Assembly: GCA_027563935.2 (NCBI GenBank)
Contig: CM050449.1
Location: forward strand, 60,033,949 to 60,097,948
Length of the DNA: 64,000 nucleotides
Source: Costus lasius
Taxonomy: Eukaryota; Streptophyta; Magnoliopsida; Zingiberales; Costaceae
Reading direction: 5' to 3'
The notes under the pieces were generated by a model that saw nothing but the letters and a program-made list of their open reading frames with translations, searched no databases and was not told the DNA's origin. The position numbers were made by a program, and so were the translations under genes. This document shows, piece after piece, positions 1-12,830 of this stretch. How positions within the stretch are numbered: the first letter of the stretch is position 1; each line of letters opens with the position of its first letter.

Positions 1-1153
1 ATGAGCTGGTTCAAACCGATTTGGTCCACTAACCAAATAAACCAAGAAATAAGTCCAGATCAAAATAAACCCTAAGGCTCTTGATCTGACCGTCAATCTC
101 TCAATGCTCCTGATCTGACTGATCTAGCATTCATTCTCTCAATCGAAGCTTACCAATCTCAAGCCCTAATCAATCAAACATGATCAGACCAGATCTCACT
201 TACAATCAGAGATTAAATCCCTTTAAACTGAACCCGAATAATTCAGTCCACACGATCTGACTTAAGAAAGCCATATCATCAAATTGTGCGACCCTAAGGG
301 TTTCCTTTAAATGTCGGTAACGATAACTTACGTTATCATGATCAGTGAGGGGTATCTAGCAACACATCACTGTCTCCCGATATAAAGGAAAGAGTCTTCC
401 AAGACTACACCCAAAAACAGCACAAGTGTGAATCAATTCACAAAGCATACAAATTTCCTTTACCACTGGATGTTCTTATTGGACAAGCAAGTCAAGCTTG
501 TAACTCCAATATGATGAGCATGATTAGATCAGATGAACATAGTCATCTGGGTATGGCCATACACTTTCTCAATCATCTCATCCAGGGGGCCCCTTTAGAA
601 CATCACACTCCAATTAAGGAGACGGCAATCCTATGTCTATCACTAGTGCCCTAACCTGACTCAAGCTCACCATCCAAGATAGACTATAATCATTATATTT
701 CAAGTGATATTGAACTATCTCAAAATAATGACAATCATCATTTAGAAAACACAAGTGATCTCAAGTCAGAGGAAATGTGCCACTTGTCGCATTCAAGGAT
801 TATTCACATTGTGACAAGCAATTGAATATCCAAGTAGGGTCTGTCCAGTACATCCAATGTACCCATGAGTCTACATCTTATTCCATGCTCGAAGCATCCT
901 ATAAGATTAGAACACATATTAGTCTTAACCATATCAAGGCTGTCTCATGTTCACCAAGATATCTCGACTAAGGACATAACTGCATGTCAGCCTAGCTGAA
1001 CAGCTTTGAGACATTATTCAGAAGAACATATATTGCAGCAGACAATGTAGCTTACTGAATAACAACCATGCCTTTATAAACATAACAGTTTATTACATGA
1101 TACTGTTACAATCCCAAGACCTCAAACATTAGTCTTAAGGGCATACCCCAACA
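1..1153 (-). repeat. E1 3' LTR (partial)
   Basis: On the minus strand the LTR starts with TGTTGGGGTATGCCC at 1153 and runs off the window at position 1. It equals 7418-8570 of the 5' LTR except for about four substitutions. It contains the two LTR dyads described in the findings, including GATAAC-TTAC-GTTATC at 322-337. Confidence 0.95.
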
Positions 1154-1154
1154 A

Positions 1155-1164
1155 TCTCCCACTT
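1155..1164 (-). other. E1 polypurine tract
   Basis: The sense-strand sequence AAGTGGGAGA directly precedes the 3' LTR. This is the expected plus-strand primer of reverse transcription, and it is conserved in E8, E9 and E10. Confidence 0.8.
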
Positions 1165-1173
1165 GCACTTAAT

Positions 1174-4100
1174 CTAATGGTTGAGAAATCTCAAACCCAT
1201 ATTATTACAGTGCTTTTCATGCTTCTGCTGCGCCGGAGGCTTAGTAAGCGGGTCTGCCAGATTGTCATCTGTATGAACCTTGCAGACTTTGATCTCGCCA
1301 CGATCTATGATCTCCCTGATCAAATGAAACCGTCTCTGTATGTGCTTGGACTTCTGGTGCGTCCGTGGTTCCTTTGCTTGTGCGATTGCTCCAGTGTTAT
1401 CACAGAAGATAACCAAAGGATCTGCACTCGAAGGAACAACACCAAGTTCTCTCACGAACTTACGAATCCAGACTGCCTCCTTGGATGATTCCGAGGCTGC
1501 AACATACTCGGCTTCTGTTGTGGAATCAGCAACGATTGACTGTTTGAAACTCTTCCACACCACTGCTCCTCCATTCAAGCTAAAAACATAGCCTGATTGC
1601 GATCGGAAATTGTCCTGGTCAGACTGGAACGAAGCGTCAGTATATCCTTCAATACTGAGTTCTTCCTGACCACCATATATCAAGAACATATCTTTGGTTC
1701 TCCGAAGATATTTTAAGATGTTCTTGACTGCAATCCAGTGTGCCTGTCCTGGATTACTTTGGAAACGACTGGTCACGCTTAACCCGTAAGCGACGTCTGG
1801 GCGAGTACACAACATCGCATACATAATGGATCCAATAGCCGAAGCATAAGGCGTATTGTCCATTTCATCTTTCTCAGTCTGTGTTTGTGGACACTGACTC
1901 TTCGAAAGATTCAGACCATGTCTGACTGGAAGATATCCTCTTTTAGAATTCTCTAAATGAAATCTCTCCAGGACTTTATCGATGTAAGTACTCTGGCATA
2001 GCCCGAGAAGCCTCTTAGATCTATCCCTGTAGATCTTCACACCTAATACATAGGCTGCTTCTCCTAAATCTTTCATCTGGAAACATTTCCTTAACCATGC
2101 CTTAACCGCATGCATTTCAGGAATGTCGTTTCCAATGATCAAGATATCATCGACGTAGAGGACTAGGAAAGTAATCACGCTCCCACTAAACCTCTTATAT
2201 ACACATGGGTCATCCTCGTTCTTGATGAAACCAAATTCAGTGACTGATTCATCAAAACGAATATTCCAGCTTCTTGATGCTTGCTTAAGTCCATAAATGG
2301 ACTTCTTTAATTTGCATATCTTATGATGATCTGATGGATCAGTGAAACCCTCAGGTTGTGTCATGTACACATCCTCATCCAGATTTCCATTCAGGAAAGC
2401 TGTTTTCACATCCATTTGCCAGATCTCATAATCATAATATGCTGCTATCGCGAAAAGAATCCGAATAGACTTAAACATGGCTACAGGTGAGAAAGTTTCA
2501 TCATAATCTATCCCGTAGATTTGTTTGAAACCTTTCGCAACTAGCCTGCCTTTATAGGTAACCACGTTACCATCCATGTCAATCTTCTTCTTGAAGATCC
2601 ATTTACAGCCTATTAGGATAACTCCCGGAGGCGGATCAACCAAATCCCAAACTTGGTTATCTGACATGGAGTCCATCTCGGCGCGCATAGCTTCAAGCCA
2701 TCTCGCTTACTCCGGTCCACTGACCGCATCCGCATAAGTGAGGGGTTCATCATTATCAATGATGTAGACTCCGTCATAGCGCTCAAGCTGACGATGAATC
2801 CTTCCCGATCTTCGCGGTTCCCGTGATGTCTGAGCCTCAGGTTGTTCAATAACCTGTTCTACCGGCTCAGGCTCATCCAACTCTGCTTGAGCACTTTGTC
2901 CTGCCTCTGGATTCTCATCCAGTTTTATTTCTCTCCCACTGGCCTCTTGCAGAAGAAACTCCTTCTCAAGAAATATGGCCGTCCGAGCAACAAAAACCTT
3001 GTTCTCTTTGGGATCGTAGAAATAATAACCCTTAGTTTCCTTAGGGTAACCGACAAAGATGCATTTGTCAGATCTGCTCTCTAGTTTCCCAGAGGCGAGC
3101 TTTTTGACATAAGCCTCGCAGCCCCAGATCCTGATAAATGTCAAGCTTGGCTATTTCCCATACCATAATTCATATGGCGTCTTTGAAACGGCCTTGGATG
3201 GCACTCGGTTTAGTATTTTTGCAGCTGTTTCCAGTGCAAAACCCCAAAAGGAGTAAGGTAGATTAGCCTGACTCATCATAGAACGAACCATATCAAGTAA
3301 CGTTCTATTTCTCCTCTCGGACACACCATTCCATTGCGGTGTTCCTGGTGGAGTGAGCTGTGAGATGATCCCACACTCCTTCAGATAGTCAGTAAATGCA
3401 TGACTTAGGTATTCTCCACCTCGATCAGAACGAAGTGCCTTGATATTTCGGCCTAGCTGATTTTGTACTTCATTCTTGAACTCTTTGAACTTGTCAAAGG
3501 ATTCACTCTTGTGTCTCATTAAAAAGACATACCCATATCTACTGAAATCATCAGTAAAGGTGATGAAGTACTGATAGCCACCTCTGGCATGTTTACTAAA
3601 TGGCCCACACACATCACTGTGTATAAGGTCAAGTAAACCTGAAGCCCTTTGACCTTTGTGAAGAAAAGGTGACTTCGTCATTTTGCCCATCAAACAAGCT
3701 TTGCATGTATCAATCTCCTTATAGGTGAATGATCCCAGCAGTCCATAATCATGCAACCGCTTAATGCGTTTCTCGTTAATATGGCCTAAACGACTATGCC
3801 ATAGCAAGGTGCTGTCATCAGCATTCTTGGCTTTCTTAATATCAATTTTCTGTATAGAACATTCCATGTCCAACATGTATAACCCATTGTTAATTGAACC
3901 AGTTGCATAAACAATATTATCATAAGATAAAACACACTTTGAAATATTGCATTCAAAGGAAAATCCCTTCCTGACAAGAGCAGGAATAGAGATAATATTT
4001 TTAGTAATACTGGGAACAAAGTAACAACTGTTTAGTTCTAATACAAGTCCAGATGGTAAAGAAATGAAATAGTCTCCTACAGCAACAGCAGCAACCCGTG

Positions 4101-5055
4101 CCCCGTTTCCAACGCGTAGGTCCACCTCATGCTGTCCCACCTGTCTTCTTCTCTTGAGTTCCTGTACATTTGAACAAATGTGAACTCCACAAGCAGTGTC
4201 CAACACCCATGATATAGAAGAAGAAAACATGACCTCAGTCACGTAAATACCTGAGCCAGAAGCGAAGCTTCCCCTCTTATCTCCTTGGAGCGCTTTACAG
4301 TCCTTTTTCTAGTGACCCAGCTGGCCACAGTGGAAACACCTGTATTCCTTGGACCGCTTAACCTTCTGCTTCAGAGCCTTGCTGTAGCTCTTGACAGGGG
4401 TCTTGCCCTTCTTCCCCTTCTTCTTGTTCCTAGAAGGAACCATTAAGACAGAGGTCGAAGGCTTACCCTTCAGAGTCTCCTCAGTAGTCAAGAGCATATT
4501 CAGCAGCTCTGCCGGAGTACAATCGATTTTGTTCATATTAAAGTTAATAATGAACGCGTCGAATGAAGGCGGGAGAGACTGCAGAATAATGTCCACAGCA
4601 AGCTCCTGATTGATGGTATGCCCCAGTTTCTCTAGAGCCTCCTTGTGCCCAATCATCTTGAGCACGTGAGCTCCCACTGGGCTCCCTTCAGCCAGTTTGC
4701 TCTGAAAGAACAGCTTCGTCAAATTATAGCGTTCAGTCCTCGCCTGTGCAGCATACAGCATCTTGAGGTTCGCTATAATCTCTATAGCCGACATATCCTC
4801 ATGCTGACGCTGCAGCGGTGGCGTCATAGACGCTAGCATCAGGCAAGCGACATCAATGCTATCATTGACGTGCTTTTCATAGGCTTCCCGAACCGCCCTT
4901 GCGGCGTTCGGAGCGGGCTGAGGCGGTATCGCCGTCTCGAGGACATACAGTTTCCTCTCTGCCTTAAGAACAATCTTAAGGTGTCCAAACCAGTCAGAGA
5001 AGTTCGGCCCAGCAAACTTCTCCCTTTCCAGTAGGGATCGCACATTGAAGTTCAT
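1174..5055 (-). pseudogene. E1 gag-pol polyprotein, three in-frame stops
   Basis: The frame has 1294 codons without frameshifts, the same length as E9. Gag covers about codons 1-260 with a CCHC zinc knuckle (CFHCGQLGH). The protease has LDTACG, and the integrase has an HHCC region and a D,D(35)E core. RT (YVDD) and RNase H follow. Three stops interrupt it: TAG at 4309-4311 (codon 249, the Trp inside the zinc knuckle), TAG at 3151-3153 (codon 635, a Gln in the integrase C-terminal region) and TAA at 2707-2709 (codon 783, between integrase and RT). The two TAG stops are C-to-T or G-to-A changes at CHG sites. The product would be a truncated Gag of 248 residues unless the first TAG is read through. 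Confidence 0.95.
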
Positions 5056-5364
5056 GGTGTTCGTTGCTGCAGGTATCTACAACAATGCAAGAACAGCAAG
5101 GTCAGTATCAATGTTAAGAATCAATCAGGACTTAAGAAAGATTCTTTTTCTCACTATTTTATCTGGCTGAAAAATCCAGCAAAACAGCCCGAAAGAGTAG
5201 AACTCTTTTAGTGAGATGGGATCCAGATTTCATACTTGGTCTCCGCGTCCCGCTCAGGCGAGATAAGATACACAGAGAGTACAAGCACTAATCTCTGGTA
5301 GGCTGTCCCAGCCAATCGCCAACCCGTGCGATTCCCCTTCATCTGGGCAATCCAGCAGACTGTG

Positions 5365-5586
5365 CCAACTGAGTTGGTACAACACAATCTCTGACCCCAC
5401 AGATGGCTGCCCCCATGTGCTACCATATGCGCCACATATGTAGCCTACATGGTCAAGCTGACCCGACCTACTCCCTGGACCACCACGTGCTATGCTGAGC
5501 AACGAGAAGGAATAAATCCCCACTCTGTAACACGCAGGTGTAATCCCGCACTGTCTGAAGATAGATGGACGTGCCCACTGAGTGGG
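5365..5586 (-). other. E1 leader twin hairpins
   Basis: Sense CCCAC-TCA-GTGGG lies at 5586-5574 and CCAAC-TCA-GTTGG at 5377-5365, 209 nt apart, each preceded by GTGTTGTA. The outer stem of the second has a G-T wobble here where E9 has G-C, so pairing is kept. They are candidate dimerisation or packaging elements of genomic RNA. Confidence 0.55.
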
Positions 5587-6867
5587 TACAACACGGCTCC
5601 AACGATAGTCAGAACAGTGAGGTTTCGCGTCAGAAGGCTTACGAGCTTGAAATTTTAGCGTTGGATTTTAACGGTCTTTTATCTTCTTCACTATCATACA
5701 ATTCCTATGGTGATAGCAGAAGATAAACTAATCATGCAATTCTAGTATTTAAGCAATAAAAGAAAGCATGGATCTTATGTGGTAAAAGCCCATAGCCTAA
5801 GTAAGACCTTAAGAAACTTAAGTCTTCACTTGCTTTTCTTCATGGGGCTTTCGCTGCTCATCTGGCCCAAACCTGGGCCCAAGCGCCATCTGCAGCTCTG
5901 GTGCGCCCACCAGGGAAAATGCGCCAGGTCCTAGGGTCGAACCCTAGACCTCCCACCTGGTCAAGCCACTGCTGCATGCGCCTCTGCCAAGTGTGCTCTG
6001 TGCTCTTGTCTAATTAAATTACAAATTTAACTATCTAGACAAGATTGACATGCAGGTCAATTACATTTTATAAATTAAAAGCAATGTGATGCACAGATCA
6101 CAATAATCAATTTACATATTAATACAGGCACGCAGGCCCCAGCACAGCACAGATTTAACATGGGCAGCCCACATAAGAATAAATAGACAAACACATGGCA
6201 TCAATCATCATGTGATCCAGTCATTAAAATAAAATTTTTGAAAAACCCCATGGGCATCAATTTTATTTTGCTTATATGCCCTACAACCTTACAACGGTCC
6301 ATTACTAGGGATCCACTCATCCAACCTAGTCAGATCCACTGCCCTTACATGCACCAAGTCCTAACTGACATGAGTCGACCAAAAAGGTCAACCATGCATG
6401 CGCCAAGGGCTGAACGACCACAATGAGATCTGGCAAGCGGGTGTGAGCCCGGGCCTAACTCATGTGCGTTCACAGGTTGTCTCAATCAGACATCGCTACA
6501 CGCCTTTGATGCAGTCGACCTATAGCCACCTTTAACATGCGCCAAGGTGCTATCTGGTCGACCCATCTAGGCTGTCAGATGGTCTGATCAGACTGTCTGG
6601 ATCTAACCTAGGGGATAACTTCAACCCTAATAACCCGTCTAAGGGTTTAATGCAGGCACATCTTAGATCTACAATGAGTCGCGCAAGTGATATTTGTTTG
6701 AGAAAAACTACATCAAGCGCCAACATACATGCGCAAGAAAAACAAATACAAGTTTCGCTTATGACAACTAAACATGTATTTATGCATGTATTGAAGATCT
6801 AAGCATTTTCGCAAGCATGGATCACAAAATGGCTTAAGCAATCATACAAAAACATGCGTTAACCATC
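5587..6867 (-). other. E1 leader, upstream part, no gene seen
   Basis: This is untranslated leader between the primer site and the twin hairpins. It is homologous along its length to the leaders of E4, E5, E7, E8, E9 and E10. I see no coding frame that is conserved between copies. Confidence 0.7.
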
Positions 6868-6879
6868 GCTCTGATACCA
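6868..6879 (-). other. E1 primer-binding site (initiator Met tRNA)
   Basis: The sense-strand sequence TGGTATCAGAGC lies two bases from the end of the 5' LTR. It matches the usual plant copia primer site, complementary to the 3' end of initiator Met tRNA. Confidence 0.9.
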
Positions 6880-6881
6880 AT

Positions 6882-8570
6882 TGAGGGTTCCCCAAAGGGG
6901 GCGAAAACCCTATGGTGGCGCAAACAATAAAGGGGGCAGCGGATAAAGGGTTTCATAGGATCAATGAGCATGCATTATATGATCAACTTAACAAAACCGA
7001 TTGTAAAGAAGTGATTCGATTCATACCATGGCCATTTCTAGATGGCGCCTTGGAAGTAAGAGAACAACGAAGATCTCCTCCAAATCGTCACACACAAGAT
7101 GAAGATGTGCTTCTTCTTGTCGTCCCTTGTGCTAGCAAGGATCGTCCAAAGCGTCTTGATCGAATGCAAAGGGAAAGGAGAGCTTTTCTTCTTGGCGTTT
7201 TTCTCTCTTGTCGCCTTAGACTTCCTCTACACGAGAATGCCACTCGAACACAACCCAAGGAGGCGTCAAAGGCGTGAAGAGGCAAGAGAGGGGCGACGTG
7301 AGATCATGGCCACGTTTGAGAAGTGCTATCCAAAAATAGCATCCCACTTCTCCACATGCGATCTTGGGTTTACCCCAATCGCAAATGCCACATCACCTTT
7401 GAACCATGCGCTCATTCATGAGCTGGTTCAAACCGATTTGGTCCACTAACCAAATAAACCAAGAAATAAGTCCAGATCAAAATAAACCCTAAGGCTCTTG
7501 ATCTGACTGTCAATCTCTCAATGCTCCTGATCTGACTGATCTAGCATTCATTCTCTCAATCGAAGCTTACCAATCTCAAGCCCTAATCAATCAAACATGA
7601 TCAGACCAGATCTCACTTACAATCAGAGATTAAATCCCTTTAAACTGAACCCGAATAATTCAGTCCACACGATCTGACTTAAGAAAGCCATATCATCAAA
7701 TTGTGCGACCCTAAGGGTTTCCTTTAAATGTCGGTAACGATAACTTACGTTATCACGATCAGTGAGGGGTATCTAGCAACACATCACTGTCTCCCGATAT
7801 AAAGGAAAGAGTCTTCTAAGACTACACCCAAAAACAGCACAAGTGTGAATCAATTCACAAAGCATACAAATTTCCTTTACCACTGGATGTTCTTATTGGA
7901 CAAGCAAGTCAAGCTTGTAACTCCAATATGATGAGCATGATTAGATCAGATGAACATAGTCATCTGGGTATGGCCATACACTTTCTCAATCATCTCATCC
8001 AGGGGGCCCCTTTAGAACATCACACTCCAATTAAGGAGACGGCAATCCTATGTCTATCACTAGTGCCCTAACCTGACTCAAGCTCACCATCCAAGATAGT
8101 CTATAATCATTATATTTCAAGTGATATTGAACTATCTCAAAATAATGACAATCATCATTTAGAAAACACAAGTGATCTCAAGTCAGAGGAAATGTGCCAC
8201 TTGTCGCATTCAAGGATTATTCACATTGTGACAAGCAATTGAATATCCAAGTAGGGTCTGTCCAGTACATCCAATGTACCCATGAGTCTACATCTTATTC
8301 CATGCTCGAAGCATCCTATAAGATTAGAACACATATTAGTCTTAACCATATCAAGGCTGTCTCATGTTCACCAAGATATCTCGACTAAGGACATAACTGC
8401 ATGTCAGCCTAGCTGAACAGCTTTGAGACATTATTCAGAAGAACATATATTGCAGCAGACAATGTAGCTTACTGAATAACAACCATGCCTTTATAAACAT
8501 AACAGTTTATTACATGATACTGTTACAATCCCAAGACCTCAAACATTAGTCTTAAGGGCATACCCCAACA
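6882..8570 (-). repeat. E1 5' LTR (1689 bp)
   Basis: The boundaries are TGTTGGGG at 8570 (sense start) and the terminal CA at 6882-6883, next to the primer site. It carries the candidate start exon ATGGCCATG at 7035-7027. The antisense 64-codon ORF at 8194-8388 recurs in other LTRs, but I consider it a by-product of DNA conservation. Confidence 0.95.
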
Positions 8571-8861
8571 TCCCTTCCATACGATAAGGGCACTTGGAGA
8601 ACCTTGCTAGCACAAGGAACACAAGGAGTAGTCATCATCCTCTTGTGTGCGTCACCTTTGGAGGAGAGCCCTTTCGCCATCTTCTTCCAAGACGCCATTC
8701 GAATCAATGGCTATGGTATGATCTTCTTCTGATCTATTCAATCATTTGACAGTTGATCATATGGCATGTAAAAGATCTTTAAGAAACCCTTGCATCCTTG
8801 CGAATTTTATATGCGCCTCCTATTAGGGTTTCGTCCCCCCCTTAGATTTAGGGGGCTAACA
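8571..8861 (+). repeat. E2: 3' end of a plus-strand copia LTR
   Basis: The sequence aligns with the last 290 bp of the E5/E6 type LTRs, including ATGGCTATG followed by GTATGA (donor-like site at 8716) and the terminal block with TTAGGGTTTCG. It ends in CTAACA at 8861. To the right, E3 coding sequence resumes at ggtat (8862-8866), the presumed target duplication. The rest of E2 lies beyond E1, to the left of the window. Confidence 0.8.
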
Positions 8862-11186
8862 GGTATCGGCTGGTTATGCTTACAGCATAAGCCACATCTG
8901 GTCTGGTACACAGCATTGCATACATGATTGAGCCTACTGCCGAAGCATAGGGCATTTCTCTCATGTGATCCCTCTCAGCCTGTGTGGTGGGACACTAGCT
9001 CTTTGAGAGAGTAAGGCCATGTCTCACTGGAAGGTATCCTCTTTTGGATTGCTCCATATAGAACCTCTCCATTACCTTATCAATGTATGTACTTTGACTA
9101 AGGGTGAGGATCCTTTTGGATCTATCCCGGTAGATCCTCACGCCTAAGACATAGGCGGCCTCCCCTAAGTCCTTCATTTCGAAACACATCCCCAACCATG
9201 TCTTCACAGACTGAAGACTAGAGATGTCATTTCCGATGAGCAGTATGTCATTGACATACAAAACCAGAAAAGTCACCAAGCTCCCACTGAATTTTCTGTA
9301 TACACAGGAATCATCTTCACTTTTGATGAAGCCATATTCTCTTACAGCTTCATCAAACCGAAGATTCCAACTTCAAGACGCTTGCTTTAATCCATAAATG
9401 GATTTCTTTAGCCTGCAGACCTTGTTGGCCTCTGCAGGATGGATGAATCCATCAGGCTGTGTCATATACACATCTTCTGTCAGCTTTCCATTATGGAATG
9501 CTGTCTTAACATCCATTCGCCATATCTCATAGTCGTGATATGCAGCTATAGCAAGCAGAATCCGAATGGATTTGATCTTGGCAACTGGCGAGAAGGTTTC
9601 ATCTTAATCCACCCCGTGGATTTGCTTGAATCCTTTAGCCACTAGTCTACCCTTGTAGGTAACTATATTGCCATCCATGTCAGTCTTCTTTTTAAAGACC
9701 CATTTACAGCCTATGGGTTTTACACCATTAGGCAGCTCAACCAAATCCCAGACTTGGTTAGCCGACATGGTATCCATCTCGGATCGCATGGCCTCAAGCC
9801 ATCTCTCGGAGTCCGGTCCACTGACCGCCTCATCATAAGTCATGGGTTCATCTTCAATGATGAAGATCTCATTGTGTTGGGTCGGCAGTGACCCATACCT
9901 CTCAGGTGCACGACGAATGCTCCCAGACCTACGTGTGACCTGTGTTTGAGCCTCAGGTTGCCCAGCAACTGGTGTAGGGAGCTCAGGTTCCACCTATCTC
10001 TCTTGTGGTTGCTCTTGAACCTCGTCCAAGTCAAACTTGCTCCCACCAGCTTCTTTCATGAGAAATTCTATCTCTAGAAAGACAACGACCCGAGCAACAA
10101 ATATTTTGTTCTCGTTGGGAACATAAAAGTAGTATCCTTTTGTTTCCTTAAGATACCCCACAAAAACACATTTATCAGATCTGGGTTCTAGCTTGCTAGA
10201 ATCCTGACGTTTGACATAAGCCTCACATCCCCAGATCGTGATAAAAGAGAGATTGGGTCATCTCCCACTCCATACCTCGTATGGAATCTTTGAGACACTC
10301 TTAGATGGAACATTATTCAGTATAAGAGAAGCTATCTCCAGTGCATAACCCTAGAATGAGGGTGGTAGAGTTGCATGACTCATCATGGATCAAACCATGT
10401 CCAACAAGGTTCGATTTCTCCTCTCAGAGACACCGTTCCATTGAGGTGTTCTAGGAGGAGTGAGTTGGGATAGGATCCCACACTCCCTAAGATAGTCAAG
10501 GAACTCACCGCTCAGGTACTCTCCACCTCGATCAGATTGAAGAGCTTTAATGGTTCTACCAAGCTGGTTCTCTACTTCATTCTTGAACTCCTTAAATTTC
10601 TCAAAGGACTCAGATTTATGTTTCATTAAGTAGACATAACCATACCTACTGAAGTCATCAGCAAAGGTAATGAAGTAGTTATGCCCTCCTCTGGCTTGTT
10701 TATTGAATGGCCCACACACATCAGTATGTATGAGATCCAACAAACCTTGTGCCCTCTCACCAGTTTTGGTGAAGTGTGCCTTTGTCATTTTCCCTAATAA
10801 ACAAGGTTCACATGTATCAAATTCCACCAAGGAACTCGAGTCTAACAATCCATTTGCATGGAGTTGTTGAATGCGGTTCTTGTTTATATAGGCTAATCGA
10901 CAATGCCATATGAAGGCACCAACTGAACCACTCAGTTTGGTCCTTTTACTATTTATGTTGCAAATAGAATTATTCATGTCCAAGACATATAAGCCATTGC
11001 ACAATGTGCCCTTCCCATAAAACATATTTGCAAACGAAAAAGAACAGGTGTTCTCCTTTATTTCTAATATAAAACCTTTCCTTACTAAGCAATGAAGGTA
11101 CATAATGTTTTTGGTTAACGAAGGTACATAATAGCAATTCTCGAGTTCTAATTGAAGTCCTGATGGGAGAGTGATGTAGGGGGAAG
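8862..11186 (-). pseudogene. E3 integrase-RT-RNase H remnant
   Basis: Open pieces at 11196-10390 (protease end, HHCC zinc region, integrase with TPQWNGVSERRNRT), 9993-9604 (RT start with GCKWVFKKKTDMDGN) and 9279-8995 (RT around the active site) lie in order with stops or shifts between them. The RT active site reads YVND instead of YVDD, so a catalytic Asp is lost. The RNase H region begins at the left edge and is cut by E2 at 8861/8862. Sequence identity to E1/E8-E10 is clearly lower than theirs to each other. Confidence 0.88.
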
Positions 11187-12830
11187 TCACAAACATGCAA
11201 ACGACAATTTTCGAAAGTAGTTTTTTTGTAGTATCATAAACTAGAGAAAACCCGACTTTAACTAACGAGATTGAAAACTAGAGTTTTTGTATTTTAGATA
11301 GAAAATCCGAAAGTTAACTACTTGCAAGAAAGAAATGACAATAATCTTAAAGAAGACTTACAATGCGGCCCTTGAGAATAGAAGGACCGTCCTTCCCGTT
11401 CTTCACCGGTCCTACTCTGATGGAAGGTGCAGGTTACACACAGGGCATTCAGCAACCCCACACAGGCGTGGGTGAGTTATAATGCAGAATTAAAACATAA
11501 CAATAATTAAAGTCAAGAGGGAGGCTAATCCTCCAAGTTCTCTTGCTAACAAGACAAGGGACTAACTAAAGAGGGGAGATCAAGAGAGGGGGGGATGCGC
11601 CACTTCCTTGCACCAAGTCCTAGAAGTCCAAGAATTGTGTAGTAAGATGTTCTTGAGATGTGTAAAGAGAAAACACAAGAAGGAAGAGCACTTAACTTAG
11701 AGATGCGCTTTGAGGGAGATCAAGGATGCTTCCATGTTCTTTGGCGCCATCTTGAGTTCTTGTGCTTTGCCTTGATGATGGAGACTTTTGGCCTTGCTTG
11801 GATGGAGTGAGGACGAGGAGAAGAAGAAGAAGAGGCTCGGCTCTTGAGAGAAGAGGGGGAAGATGGAGAGGCTTGGGCGACACAAGCACCCAAAGGAGAA
11901 GTGGTGGGCGGCACAAGCACCCTAGGCGACACAAGCACCCTTTCTTTGGCTAGGAAACTAGTCAACAATTTATTTCAACAATGCTAATGCACATGATGCG
12001 ATGGGATACATTTATAGGCGGCTAAGGGATGGGGATAAGGTGAGGGCAAGGTGGTCATTGGCCCCTTGCGCCCCTTACATTCTTGGTGATAATTCGAAAA
12101 TGAAGAAAGGCATTAAATGGCTGACATTGTTATCTTCTTTGGAGAGTCTTCAAAGGAAAGCTTTTGAATTTCGAATTTGGCTTTCTTCCTTGTGTTGATG
12201 TCGCATGGGTGGAGAGTTGGCTGAATTCAAAATCCTTCCAAGTAGGCTTGAGCGGCAAGGAGAGGAAGGAAGGGATTCACCATGATTTGTGGATCTAGAT
12301 TAGGCGCCCCTTGATTTGTGGATCTAGAATGGCGCCCCTTGATTTATGGATCTAGGTTGAGCCTTGCTTCCATTTGTTGCTTGAGGATGGCGCAACTAAA
12401 TTCATGGGCTGATATCTTCTTCAATTGGAAAGGGCCTTGGGGTGGGGCTTTGAAGTGGAGTTGAGTTGAAAGTTCCCCTTTGAGCTAGGTTGAAGTGACC
12501 TTTCCATAATGGGAACTAGCTTCTTGGAGTAGAGTGAGCTAGCTAACTTGTATCCCTTGAGCCATCTTTAAATGCATCCAAACTACATGCACTAACCTAC
12601 CATGACATTACAATGCACAACCTACCAACAACATTCATAAAAATAAACTACATGATAGACTTTGGGGTGGAACTAACCTATCATGCTATGCAATGCAAAT
12701 AAGGAAAGTACTGAAAAGGAAAGTGGACTCTAAGTGAAGCCATACCTGATGGGCTTCCTCCGAGCCCTAGTGGATCTTCTAAGAGCTGTGTTTGGCCCTC
12801 CATCAGAGAGAGAGAGAGCCAAAACTCCTA
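11187..12830. mobile_element. Unclassified 1.6-kb insertion in the E3 protease region
   Basis: The E3 reading frame stops after the sense equivalent of VAVG (right side, about 12831) and resumes at YITLPSG (left side, about 11186). The interval has no copia coding homology. It contains a three-copy direct repeat (11877-11941) around ACACAAGCACCC. A second three-copy repeat at 12284-12356, period 28-29, surrounds TTTGTGGATCTAGA. A GA-rich tract ends it at 12807-12819. I could not find convincing terminal repeats or a target duplication, so the borders are accurate only to about 10 bp. The class is unknown: a solo LTR of another family, a non-autonomous DNA element or captured host DNA are all possible. 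Confidence 0.55.

Larger units (their letters stand above)
5077..7026 (-). other. E1 candidate leader intron (1950 bp)
   Basis: The donor GTATGA follows ATGGCCATG (7035-7027) inside the 5' LTR. The acceptor is the pyrimidine-rich ttgcattgttgtag ending at 5077, 21 nt before the nominal gag ATG (5055). Splicing would keep frame: three codons in the LTR exon plus seven before the gag ATG. The interval holds the end of the LTR, the primer site and the leader with hairpins at 5574-5586 and 5365-5377. Several overlapping sense ORFs of 70-90 codons occur here, but their frame is not kept between copies. No transcript evidence is available. Confidence 0.6.
1..8570 (-). mobile_element. E1: Ty1/copia LTR retrotransposon, left end outside window
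   Basis: This is a complete-layout copia element read on the minus strand. It has a 5' LTR at 6882-8570, primer site 6868-6879, leader, gag-pol frame 5055-1174, polypurine tract at about 1155-1164 and the last 1153 bp of the 3' LTR at 1-1153. The two LTRs align without gaps (position 1 equals 7418) and differ at about four sites by eye, so insertion is recent. The frame has three premature stops, so the copy cannot make a full polyprotein. It lies inside the plus-strand LTR remnant E2. The predicted target duplication is tccct (8571-8575); its left partner is off the window. Confidence 0.93.

Noticed and set aside
12284..12356. Short tandem array as a CRISPR-like repeat
   Set aside because: Only three imperfect copies with no real spacers, in a plant nuclear transposon context.
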